Shown here one piece after another: positions 1 through 9,593 of a DNA stretch of 44,347 nt. Under the pieces are notes generated by a model. The model was not told the origin of the DNA. It saw only the letters and a program-made list of their open reading frames with translations, and made no database searches. Source of the stretch: Protostelium mycophagum (lineage: Eukaryota > Evosea > Variosea > Protosteliida > Protosteliaceae); the NCBI GenBank assembly GCA_002081555.1, contig KV921213.1, positions 1 through 44,347 on the forward strand, read 5' to 3'. The translations under genes were made by a program, and so were the position numbers. Positions within the stretch are counted from its first letter, which is position 1. Each line of letters starts with the position of its first letter.

Positions 1-132
1 CCTCTCTTAACGCAGAAATATCCCTCGTGGGATGGGCGGGTCAAGGTACAGAAGATTTCAGAAAATGTATAATGATATTTCTCAACAATCTCATATAAAT
101 GTGGATTCATAAAAGTGTCTAAATATGTGATG
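1..132 (+). repeat. 132-bp direct repeat, copy 1
   Basis: These bases are identical, by eye at every position, to 362-493. In copy 2 the unit spans the end of an SGNH hydrolase exon and most of the following intron. Here the same exon end and donor are followed after base 132 by different sequence. It is either a partial tandem duplication of the hydrolase gene or an assembly artefact at a contig edge. Confidence 0.95.
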
Positions 133-147
133 CTGATCAAATGATAG

Positions 148-1174
148 GTAAACAATGAAGCTACTTTAACGGCGCCAATTCTGCGTCCAAACAGGTACTA
201 CCAACTCCTCTTGTCATCACAGATCACGATTAATCATCTCAGATTACTGCATTATGGTGATTCCATCTCTGAAGGGTGGAACGTCATAGGACAACCTACC
301 AATGGTGAATCTCAAATTGATTTCAATTCCGCAAGTGACACGTGGATCTGGCACACAGCTGCCTCTCTTAACGCAGAAATATCCCTCGTGGGATGGGCGG
401 GTCAAGGTACAGAAGATTTCAGAAAATGTATAATGATATTTCTCAACAATCTCATATAAATGTGGATTCATAAAAGTGTCTAAATATGTGATGACGTCAT
501 CAGGATACACCCATGGTGGTGTTGGTGGAACCCCTCAGCTGTGGAGTAAGGACGGGAATAACAACAATAATGCATGGACTTGGATCAACAGCCGTTTTAT
601 GAGGTAAAAAGCGCGTTAATTACCCGGAGTCTTACCGTGGTTTGAGGAGATTGTCCAAACTCTGCGTGAAAGTTGAAAGATCTGACTTGCTACAGAGATT
701 TCTCAAAATGTCCACAAATGGTAACAAACAACCACGGAACGAATGACCTTTCCAACACTACCTTTGTCCCCAGCATTGTTACCGGATGGCTGACCGACTT
801 TCAGAAGGTGAAGATGCTCCATGCCACATACCAGAATTTATGTCAAACTGATATGTCTGACAGGTGTGTCCCCAGACACGTGTCATCATGATTCCTCCTT
901 TGGGAGGCACACTTGTTGACGAAATCACAAAGGGTGTCGCGGTGTACAAACTAACTGCAAGCTCATCCCTTGCAGCCAAGATCCAAGTATGACGTCACAG
1001 TTGTCAAACTGACAGCTGAAATATTGGTAGGTGCTGAAGCTGAATGACGTGGCAAAGCAGGGATTTTTGAAGGGAAGAACTTGGGCCACACTCGATGGAA
1101 TTCACCCAAACATACTGAAGAACGCACAAGTCGGCGCGATCGTCTCTGGTGCCATCGCTTCAATGGAATGGTGA
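148..1174 (+). CDS. SGNH/GDSL-type hydrolase (esterase/lipase fold), 5' end unresolved
   Basis: A spliced gene carrying the SGNH hydrolase blocks in order: LLHYGDSISEG (block I, nucleophile Ser in GDS) near 240-270, VTNNHGTND (block III GxND) near 720-746, and TLDGIHPN (block V DxxH, catalytic Asp and His) near 1089-1112. These are the expected residues of an esterase or carbohydrate deacetylase of this superfamily; the substrate cannot be told. Introns are inferred at about 407-503 (giving GQGYTHGGVGG), 602-694, a short one before 890, and near 922-965 and 1027-1065. The stop is TGA at 1172-1174, with AATAAA at 1222. The true start is unclear: an open frame reaches back to a possible acceptor at 147, and no good ATG or signal peptide is visible, so the gene may begin left of the window. 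A partial duplicate of one exon lies at 1-132. Confidence 0.75.
362..493 (+). repeat. 132-bp direct repeat, copy 2
   Basis: Second copy of the unit at 1-132, offset 361 bp. It covers the exon end coding for SLNAEISLVGWAGQ and the first part of the intron that starts near 407. After 493 the sequence continues into the intron end and the rest of the hydrolase gene, so this is the functional copy. Confidence 0.95.
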
Positions 1175-1578
1175 ATGACCCAAAGATTGTCGGACGACAT
1201 CAGTGAACTGTCCTTCAGCACAATAAAAATACTTAGAACAAGGGCGATGAACCATCGGTGAGAGGGAAGTGGTAATGATCATGTAAATTAAGAGGCAGAA
1301 AGATTAGGTTGAATACGAGATCTCATCTCTGTCTTCTTGAAATGAGGACCTCAAGTTTCAAATCGTGTGTTGTTCAGCCATCAACGATGAATGTTCAACA
1401 CATACAGTGTATGACATACACCGCCATGTGATCCTATTCTTCCAGATTGAAATCGCCCAAGAAAGCGAGGAGGTCAAGAAGGTGTCCATCCAGCGAAAAT
1501 AGCCATAGATCCATGTCTCCATCTTCGGTGTTCCATATTTTGCCAAAAGTTCTCTACATTTCCGACGAATCACTTTCG
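1175..1578. other. Intergenic region between SGNH hydrolase and acid phosphatase
   Basis: 404 bp without a supported gene. It holds AATAAA at 1222-1227, about 48 bp after the hydrolase stop and the likely polyadenylation signal. The rest should contain the promoter and 5' UTR of the downstream phosphatase. Open frames here in either direction show no family features and no splice continuity. Confidence 0.6.
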
Positions 1579-3513
1579 ATGATTTCCTCATTCTTACTGC
1601 TAGGATATTTCTTATCTGCAGTCCAATGTCTCACCTACGGAAACTTGACGTCCGTATTATTGGCTCATACGACAAATGACCAGGAGATATCCATCTCTTG
1701 GTATAATCAAGGTGAACTTTGACAAATCTTAATTCTCTGATTAACCATAAATAGATTCCAAACCAAATGTTGTCATTTATGGTTCTAATGGAAGTTACAA
1801 GACAGCAGTGTCCCGTGTGGGCACATACAACTCAAAAGATGGATATTATCATCATGCCTCTATGGTTGAACTTGAACTAGGACAGAAGTACGGTTATATA
1901 AATGGATAATGATAACAATGGATCAGATACCAGTACAGAATCAAGTCCGGAGGTGATTTGACTCCATCCACACAGTTTCGCCTGACATCCTCTGATGAGG
2001 TCATAAATGTCGCTGTGTACGGTGATTTGGTGAACATCAAATTTAATTAAAACAATCATTAACTCAGCCAGGGATCTCAAGGGGGAGCAGACACTCTAAA
2101 AAGAGTGACAAAATTAGCAGAAGGTGGAAAAATAAATCTCGTGTACCATTTGGGCGACCAGAGTTATGCAGGTGAAGTATCCTATTTCATTTTTACTCAT
2201 TTCGCACCTGACCATCGCAGATGATGGAAACGCGACAGAGTACCCGATTATTTGGAACGACTATTTCGAGAAGATAAAGCCCATATCATCACGTGTCCCC
2301 TACATGGTATTGTAGATCTACAACGATGAATTAATTGTATAATATTGTTGGCAGACTTCTGTTGGAAATAATGACTGGGGATGTTTCAAGTGTATAGAGG
2401 ACGAATTGCCATACGCAAGAAATTTCACCGAATTTAAGGTGAATTTTCTTCTAAATATTGGGTGACTTGGCGCAGATGAGGTTCAATATGCCCGGAAATT
2501 CTCCGGAGCCCAACATGTTCTATTCTTGGAACCAAGGTCACGTGCATTGGGTCACGATAAGTACCGAGTCCAACTTCGAAAAGAGGTGACGTTATCGTGT
2601 CATATTTCCATTATGACATCATATTGAGATATCATAGTCCCAGCGGTGGGACGAACAATCAGATCGAGTGGCTTGAGGGAGATTTAGCAGAAGCAAATCT
2701 CGCAGAAAATCGCCGCAAAAGACCCTGGATCATCGTCACTGGTCACAAGCGTGAGTTTAAAATTTGAATCTTTTCAAACGGATAGTTTTCCTGGAATTCC
2801 TCATTATACAGAGACATAAAGACTGACCAAATCAGCTTACTACACTTCCAGCTCGGTTCGTGATTCCTGAAATCTGTATGAGATTTCGCAAATATTTCTG
2901 AGTCTTCCAGGACCAAAGTGATATGAACGGACCCACCGGTGACACCAAAATACTAAAGGACATATTCGAGCCTGTTTTCAAAAAATATGGCGTAGACATT
3001 TTCCTGGCCGGACACGTAAGTTGATCCTTTCTACAACTGAACGAAAAACTCTGACAAAAATAGATACATGTGTACGAGAGGAATTGGCCGGCATATAACA
3101 ATACTTCACCGAAGAAATCGTATGAAAAGATTCAAGACACAGTGACAATCATCTCTGGTGCCGCAGGAAGCCCAGAAGGTCTTAATTCATGGAACAGTAA
3201 GTGATGACGTCATCACAAAAGATATACTCACCGTTTCGTAGCTTTCCTGCCTGAACTACCTGATTGGACAGGTGAATACTCTTTGAAAATTCAGCGAAAA
3301 GATGTGCTGAAACCCACAGCTTTCCGTTACATCAATTCGAGTGATTTAAACATGAGCAACATGTATAGAGAAGGATATGGTATATTGTCTGTCTTGAATG
3401 CACAAGAGGTTTCATGGTGAGGTGTACGACATGTTGTCGTGATGACATGTCGCAGGAAATTCTTCAGGGCGAGGGATGACCAAATGATTGACTTTGTAAA
3501 GATCACGAAATAA
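1579..3513 (+). CDS. Purple acid phosphatase (secreted metallophosphoesterase)
   Basis: Starts at ATG 1579 with a clear signal peptide, [17 protein letters not shown], so the product is secreted or lysosomal. A fibronectin-like N-terminal domain comes first, then the five metal-binding blocks of purple acid phosphatases: GDLG (formed across an intron near 2030-2090), GDQSYAG (2154-2171), GNND (near 2365), WIIVTGHK (near 2728-2751) and [11 protein letters not shown] (3009 and 3061-3092). Family members hydrolyse phosphomonoesters at acid pH with a Fe(III)-M(II) centre. The third block usually reads GNHE; here it is GNND, which keeps the ligand Asn but replaces the following His. About ten short introns are inferred from frame continuity. 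The stop TAA at 3511-3513 overlaps an AATAAA hexamer. The C-terminal segment, ending KITK, has no transmembrane helix. Confidence 0.9.
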
Positions 3514-3693
3514 ATTGCACAAACGAGTGATAGAACTAAGCAAAGCCACAGAAAAAAGTACTTCTTTAACCCCATCATGAGCGAACATGTTCGTTTGTAT
3601 TTGAAAAATAAATTTCTCAAACAAACGGTAAACAATTTTCCTTTCCGTCCGTGTCAAGTTTTCGGCTCTGCTTCTGTTGACCTGATCACACGT

Positions 3694-5906
3694 ATGGAGT
3701 CTGAATTGACTCCTTCTGAGAATGTAAGGTAAAATTGTGATCATCGTGGTCTCATATCTGCAAGGTCGAAGATACCTTTGAAAATGGAGTTTATTGGGCA
3801 GATCTGCCGCTTTCCAAACGGTTAAAATGGTATAAGAAAGTAAGAGGGACAGAGATCAAGAGAGAATGGAGAAATTTTCGCGATGATCTGAGCCAACATC
3901 CTCTGAAGCCCTTCCAAAACTACTGGAATCGATTTGTCATCAGAGGACTGGGATTATTCGTCGGTGCATACGTACTGTTCAGTATTGGTGATCTCAAATT
4001 ACTCTTTCAGAGCTCATACCCAGAGTGCTGGCGGGATTACACCGTCTGTAATCGTGTCCTCGTCCAATCGACAGAGTACCTTCAGATTGTCGGCATCATC
4101 CTCGGTCAGATCATCGTCGGAATAGAAGGGGATCTCATCAGCAAGAAATTTGGAATGATACAAAATGTGGGAGTCATGTTACTGGGCGTGGTGTTGCTAA
4201 CTGCAAGTTGGGGTGCCAGCCTTCAAGGCTGGGTTGTGATGTACGCCATCGCACAGCTGGTATTTGGCTTCGGTGTGGGAGGTGACATGACATGACATAA
4301 TGTCAACATGACACATGTCAGGGGAGTATCCGCTGACATCTGGGTCGTCCATGGAGGATTCTAGTGGTCCTAGGGCAGGTCTGTCATCTTTTTGAAATTC
4401 CAAAAAAGGATCATTGCGACAACAACTCCACTCAGAAACATTTTTAAAACAAAAATCGGCAAATATATGCGCCAAAGTATTTTCGGTGATGACAGAAGGT
4501 CTATAACTCTACTGCAAATCGAATATTCAATCATTTCATAATATTATTAATCATTGAAATATATATCAATATCACCACACGAAGGAAATTCACTGTTATT
4601 AAAATGCACTTTTATTCTTTCAAAACCACAAAAAATCACACAAAATCGCGATTTTGAGGATAACAGGACCACAAGACCGCCTTCACAGAGGAAGAACAAC
4701 GGTGTTGATTTTCACCGCACAAGGATGGGCACAAGTGTTTCAACAGGCCATCTTACTCTTCATATTAGCATGTACCGGCTCCGCCTACGCTGGCACTTAC
4801 ACGCGAAGAGCGGCAGAGATCACTTTTCGCGCCAGCTTCGCCGTCATCGGGGTCATCATCGCAGTTCTGTTGTGGTGGCGCATCTTCCGCATGGACAGAC
4901 AAGGAGATATGTCACAGAGAGGGGCTTCGAAGTATAATCTGGCAGCGCTAAAGCTGGTCCTGAGGCATTATTGGCACAGACTTCTCGGCACTTCGTTGTG
5001 TTGGTATTGCAACGATTTTTTTTTCTATGGAAACAAGATTTTCCAAGCGGATTTCATCAAGATACTTAACCCTGAGAACGGTGATGACGTCACCGTCAAC
5101 TGGCTGTACAATATGCTCAATATTGGCGTGTCACTCGTCGGTTACTACGCTGCTGCAGTCACCATAGATTGGCAGTGGGTCGGCAGGAAGAGGATGCAGG
5201 CAGCGGGACTCTTGTGTAACTTTGTGATCACGTTGATCATCGCTTTGGAATTTGAGAGGCTCACGACGCCAGAAGGACTGCCACTTCTACAATTTCTGTA
5301 CTATTTTTCTAGCTTTTGGGCTCAATACGGTGCAAATTGTACCACCTTCCTCATCGCTGCAGAGGTGGGTGTGATGATTTGGATGCCACACATGATGATG
5401 ACACGATGGAAGGTGTTTCCTTCTGCTGTTAGAGGAACTGCACACGGTTTCTCTGCCGCCTGCGGCAAGCTGGGAGCTTTAACTGCCGCTGTGCTCTATA
5501 ATTACATCCCTGATCGCACAAAGTTTTGGGTCGTCTGTGGGACGTGTCTGCTAGGTGCTCTTTACCAAATCTAATTTAACACCGTGGCAGATCACATTCT
5601 GATGTCTTTATAGGTGGCCTCGCCACCATCTTGTTCATTCCGGATGCCACGTCATTAGATCTGAGAGAACAAGAGAGACGCTGGAAGTACACCAGGGCGG
5701 GAAAAGATACAGAGTACCATGGACTGGCCGTTCATCCACGTCATCTCAGCTGGTTCGAACGAATCGTGCTCAAGAAAGACAGACAATGCGATCTCAATCT
5801 CGCCACATCAATGGACATTGACAATATGTTGAATGAGGAGCATAATGTTGATGAAGAGACAACATCAAGCGGGTATAATGTTGTCAAGCTCGAGGATAAA
5901 TATTGA
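3694..5906 (+). CDS. MFS transporter, PHO84/phosphate:H+ symporter-like
   Basis: Exon 1 gives MESELTPSEN and splices at 3724 to VEDTFENGVYWADL. Family signatures: GLFVGAYVLFSIGDL in helix 1, GQIIVGIEGD in loop 2-3, GGEYPLTSGSS (formed across the intron 4282-4321), RGRTTVLIFTAQGWAQ, a central WWRIFRM, IAAEVFPSAVRGTAHG (formed across an intron near 5366-5411; the PHO84-type AEVFP-R-TAHG motif) and a C-terminal FIPDATSLDLREQ. About twelve membrane helices are expected in the plasma or an internal membrane. The closest described relatives carry inorganic phosphate or glycerophosphodiesters. Next to a secreted acid phosphatase this suggests phosphate scavenging, but the substrate is inferred. One intron (about 4379-4666) is much longer than its neighbours. 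Ends at TGA 5904-5906 after an acidic cytosolic tail. Confidence 0.88.
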
Positions 5907-6102
5907 TTTTGGCCATATAATATATTATTCTTACTGAGTCACTCTCTTTGTCAACCTCCAAGTCATCAATTGATTAGCCCTGAGTCATCATCCGAGAGTA
6001 AGAATTCAGGTCGTGTGTGTGTCTCGGTGATTACGTATCAAGCATCAGGTATCGGATCTGCACCATTCAAATCCAACAATCAACAACTAAATCAAGTTAA
6101 AT

Positions 6103-6511
6103 ATGAGCAGACCAGAAGTCGCTTTGGTGAGTTAAACTCCTTCTCAAATTGAGAGGCTAAACATTTTAGATCGGACTCCCCTGGAATCACAAAGACGTTC
6201 CCGCTCATCTGCAAGAGATGGTCAAGAATGGTCTGGAGCAGCTCTCCACCACCGTTACTGATGCAGGTTTCAACTACACCCTCATTTCGGTGACTCCCGA
6301 AGAGGACGGAACAGCTCTTCATGAGTCTCTCAAAAGCAAGCCCTTCGCTGTTATCTGTATCGGCTTTGGAGTCAGAGGAAACGTGTCGCTCACACCATTG
6401 TTTGAGAGATTGATCGAGGCAGTCAGAACCGCGGCACCCCAGGCAAAGTTGGTATTCAACACAAACCCCGATTCGACCGTGGATGCCTTAAAACGTGGAC
6501 TCACTCTTTGA
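6103..6511 (+). CDS. Small conserved protein of unknown function (about 120 aa)
   Basis: ATG at 6103 gives MSRPEVAL, which splices across about 6127-6170 to IGLPWNHKDVPAHLQEMV. The rest, from 6171, is one exon ending LKRGLTL at 6511. The pattern of a short strand, an amphipathic helix, then FAVICIGFGVRGNVSLTPLFERLIEAV and KLVFNTNPDSTVDALKR matches, from memory, a family of roughly 110-130-residue uncharacterised proteins in bacteria and fungi with the motif I-G-x-G-x-R ... LFE-x-x-I ... FNT-x-P-x-D-T. The alternating strands and helices suggest a small Rossmann-like fold. No catalytic role is known to me. No signal peptide or membrane helix. Confidence 0.75.
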
Positions 6512-6567
6512 TCATATAAATACAAAAACATCGAGTGATGTTGATATGAAATGAACGATCAGGATCA

Positions 6568-7091
6568 ATGTTTCGTGAAGTCTGTGTGGTATTAATAATC
6601 ATCGTGCTTCTTTACATCATCTTGTACGGTATCATCTTTCCTCAAAATAGAATTTCATCCAAATTTTCTGAAATAAAAAATCAGAAAAGATGTTCACGTT
6701 TTCAATTTTATTTCTAACATGCGTTTGTCTACAAAATGTGAATATCCCCTCTCATTCGACAGGGTCATGATATTTGTGATAGGAATTCAGGGCTGTCTTG
6801 GTAACCTATTGACATAAAAATCATGACTTCTGATCGGCCTTATTTGCTGCAGGAATAAGAGGGACCGAAGCTTGGGTGAAGCTGTTACCTCATTGGTGTT
6901 CTCGGTGTTATGGATTTTGTTTATTTTGCCTCGTTGTAAAATGGATGTTCAGAGACCAAGAAAAGAAAAAGAAAATCGTAGCTCCTCTACAACGAGATCA
7001 TCTGCGGACATCACCTCACTTTTCCGCACCAACAGAACAACGACAGGTGAGCCTCAAAGCATTCGATTCTCCTTATAGAGGATGCTTTTAA
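6568..7091 (+). CDS. Putative small membrane protein, unrecognised
   Basis: A tentative three-exon model. ATG 6568 gives MFREVCVVLIIIVLLYII, a single hydrophobic helix. An intron from about 6623 to 6762 joins it to VMIFVIGIQGCLG, and a second (about 6800-6852) joins GIRGTEAWVKLLPHWC, giving a Cys-rich second part (HWCSRCYGFCLFC) and a basic tail (FRDQEKKKKIV). The stop is TAA 7089-7091. Frame is kept across both joins, which is the main support. Not recognised as any family; the 3' end could be different if splicing continues into 7195-7250. The hydrophobic N-terminus suggests membrane insertion. Confidence 0.4.
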
Positions 7092-7449
7092 CTCAGCTCA
7101 CTCCGAGTGAATCCTTGACGATTTGATATTTTTGTTACTGACAGCGATCTTTGCATATGAAGAACTCAGGTTAATCTTGTCTGACTCCTTACTAGGTTGT
7201 GCTAAATGTAAGAAGAATGATTGTACCGCTACCGTGTTAGGTTTGTGTTCTGATCTTTTATTCATTGTATCGTATTGAGGTGATGATAAACACACCATCA
7301 AATTCTGACACATTTTGATGAAATAAAACATGCACTACCATCTGAAACAACCATCTATCTTTTTATTGAACAAGCCACGACCTCTTCTGATCTGACTTTA
7401 GGACCTCCCAGTGAAATTGTAAAATAAAATGTACATTCTATCGAGTTCT
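7092..7449. terminator. Convergent 3' intergenic region
   Basis: 358 bp between the small membrane-protein gene (+) and the ankyrin gene (-). AATAAA hexamers occur on the + strand at 7322 and on the - strand at 7362-7367, the latter about 83 bp downstream of the ankyrin stop. No supported gene. A possible + strand exon at about 7196-7240 (Cys/Lys-rich in one frame) could not be joined convincingly. Confidence 0.45.
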
Positions 7450-9314
7450 TCATGTCTTTGCTGTTGCAGCTCTAACTTTCTCTGGTGATTTACTCCGCGC
7501 AGCTGGCGAGGCACTCTTGATCTTCGGTAGAGCTATCGGTGAGGTGCTTCCAGGAGAGGCCGACTTCTTCTTGGTCTTTGGCTTTCCTCCGACTGCTGAG
7601 CCTCCAAGCCTTGGCAGCTTATTCCCTTTCTTCTTTTTCTTTCTTCTGTCATGCATCAGAGTTGTCAGAGACAGACATCATTTCATGAAACATGGGAAAT
7701 GAATGAGCACCTCCTTGCAGCCTCCTTCTTCTTCTCTTCTTCCTCCTTCCTCCTCCTCTCTTCCTCCTCTTCCCTTCTCCTGTCCTCCTCTTCCTTCCTT
7801 CTTCTCTCATCTTCGATCCTCTCTCGTTCCTCTCTTTCCCGCTGTTTCATCATTCATTCCATTTTCATATGAAGATCAAAGTGAGGTTTCACGATCAAGA
7901 GACAAGCATTGCAGTTACGAACGAACCGTTTAGAGGACTCACTTGTAATTTGAGTTCCTGCTCCCTCCTGTCATTCTCTTCTTTTCTTCTCCTGTCTTCT
8001 TCTTCCTTCTTCCTCTTCTCTGCCTCTTCTTTACGTTGCCTGTCTCTCTCGCGCCGCCGTTCCACTTCTGATGAAATGTCGACAATGTGTACAATGCAAC
8101 AGAGAGTGTACGACGTCGACAAAGCGTACCTTCTGGGTCAAAGATGTATCTGACTTTGGAATTGGTGAAATCTACAGCCATTTTGCCGTTGCTTGTCTGA
8201 GCGCTCAAATCGGCACCTGTTTTGTGTTAGATAATGTTGACAACCCTAAACCCTCACCGAAATCGATCAATTTTAGTATATAATCTGGATCTCCTTTTTT
8301 GGCGGCAAAATGTAATGGGGTCCAACCGTCATTATTTTTTATACTTAATTTTGCACCGTAGCTCAATAAAAGATCGGTCATGGCGGCTTGTCCTTCAGAT
8401 GATTGGTTCTATCATCATCACGATATGCAAAAGTCTCACCTCTTTGTGCTGCAAGATGGATTGGTGTGTTTGCATGCTTGTCGGCGACATTTGGGTGTGC
8501 TCCTGAGTCTAAAAATAGTTTCACAAAATTTAGCAGTCCCTGCTCAACAGCTGTTCATTTCAGCCTCTACAACCGACTCATCTTTACTTCTGACCTTTGT
8601 GGAGAGGACTCTCGCCTAAAGTATTCACCAGATTGACATCTGCCCCATGTTCAATGAGCCACTTTGCGCACTCGATGTGGTGTTCAAAGACCGTCTTGTG
8701 TAAAATAGTGTTGTTATGCGCGTCCAAATCATTCACATTAGAACCCTCTCTGTTCAAAAGAATTTTGAGACACGCGATACTGCCGCATGAGGCCGCTGTA
8801 TGGACGGGTGCGCTGCCAATGTGATTCCTCAGCGTGAAATCAGCATCCTAAGTCAGATCACTCCCCGATCAATCGCATAAACACTCACATGAGCTAACAG
8901 CGTCTCGACGACTTTTTCGTGGTTATTTGTGACTGCGATGTGTAGTGGAGTCTGTCCTGCTTTGTTTTGAAGATTGACGTCAGAACCACTCGCCAAAGCA
9001 AAGACAGCAAAACTCTCGTTTCCAACAGCGGCTGACAAGTGCAGTAAATTATTTCCACCCACATCTATACTCTGGGCGAGGTGCAATATGCCTTTTGGGT
9101 GTGTCAGCGCGAGAGCCTGTTTAATGATCAGATCACACAATATATTTCAACTGGAACATCATCTTCAGTGATCTGAGGTGACTACCTTCAGTTTCTCCAC
9201 ATCTCTTGCCTCTTTTGCCTCAGTCAACATTTCTTGTAATTGCTCCCATAATGAGTAGTCTTTCTTTGGTTCAGGTGAAGGCTTTGGTGAAGCCAGAGAA
9301 AGGGAGTAAGACAT
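7450..9314 (-). CDS. Ankyrin-repeat protein with charged coiled-coil and basic tail
   Basis: Reads right to left. The N-terminal exon (from MSYSLSLASPKPSPEP) leads to about seven ankyrin repeats with typical cores: GNNLLHLSAAVGN, AGQTPLHIAVTNNHEKVVE, IGSAPVHTAASCG, HNNTILHKTVFEHHIECAKWL, LGESPLHKA-VEQG, HANTPIHLAAQRG and DGWTPLHFAAKKG. These are followed by two Glu/Arg/Lys-rich exons (near 7944-8053 and 7720-7835) predicted to form one long charged coiled coil or single alpha-helix, then a basic, Ser-Pro-rich tail (KKKSASPGSTSPIALP) ending in KVRAATAKT. It is likely a protein-interaction scaffold; partners are unknown. The start is uncertain: an in-frame extension lies upstream to about 9437, but it contains a likely intron. 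The coding bias makes the + strand here strikingly pyrimidine-rich. Confidence 0.8.
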
Positions 9315-9593
9315 CCTTTGATCAACTTCCGCTTGCTCTTCTAAAGTGTGATCCTGATAAAAATAGAATTCGTTCCGTGAATTTACGGGAAATCTCACAC
9401 TTTCCTCTACAACGACACTGCAGGTATTAAGAGGCACAAGGTGGAGACTGAGCTATAAGGCCTTTACATCTATTAAAAAAATATTAGACGCTGATTCAGC
9501 AATTCGCAGACGCCAAGAAAGTGTGGCGAGTTGTAAAACTGACACTGGGTCCCCACGGGACCGTGTGAGGATTCCCAAAGAGAAGAAATCAAC
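9315..9593. promoter_or_regulatory. Shared upstream region of ankyrin gene (-) and aminotransferase (+)
   Basis: About 279 bp between two divergent start codons, so both promoters must lie here or overlap the 5' exons. Contains TCTACAAC at 9406. No canonical TATA position can be assigned with confidence. Confidence 0.4.

Noticed and set aside
3327-3744. Minus-strand frames of about 100 residues between the phosphatase and MFS genes
   Set aside because: They overlap the conserved phosphatase C-terminus and the MFS first exon on the other strand and show no family features.
7651-8153. Ser/Leu-rich plus-strand frames
   Set aside because: Shadows of the Glu/Lys/Arg-rich coiled-coil exons of the ankyrin gene on the minus strand.
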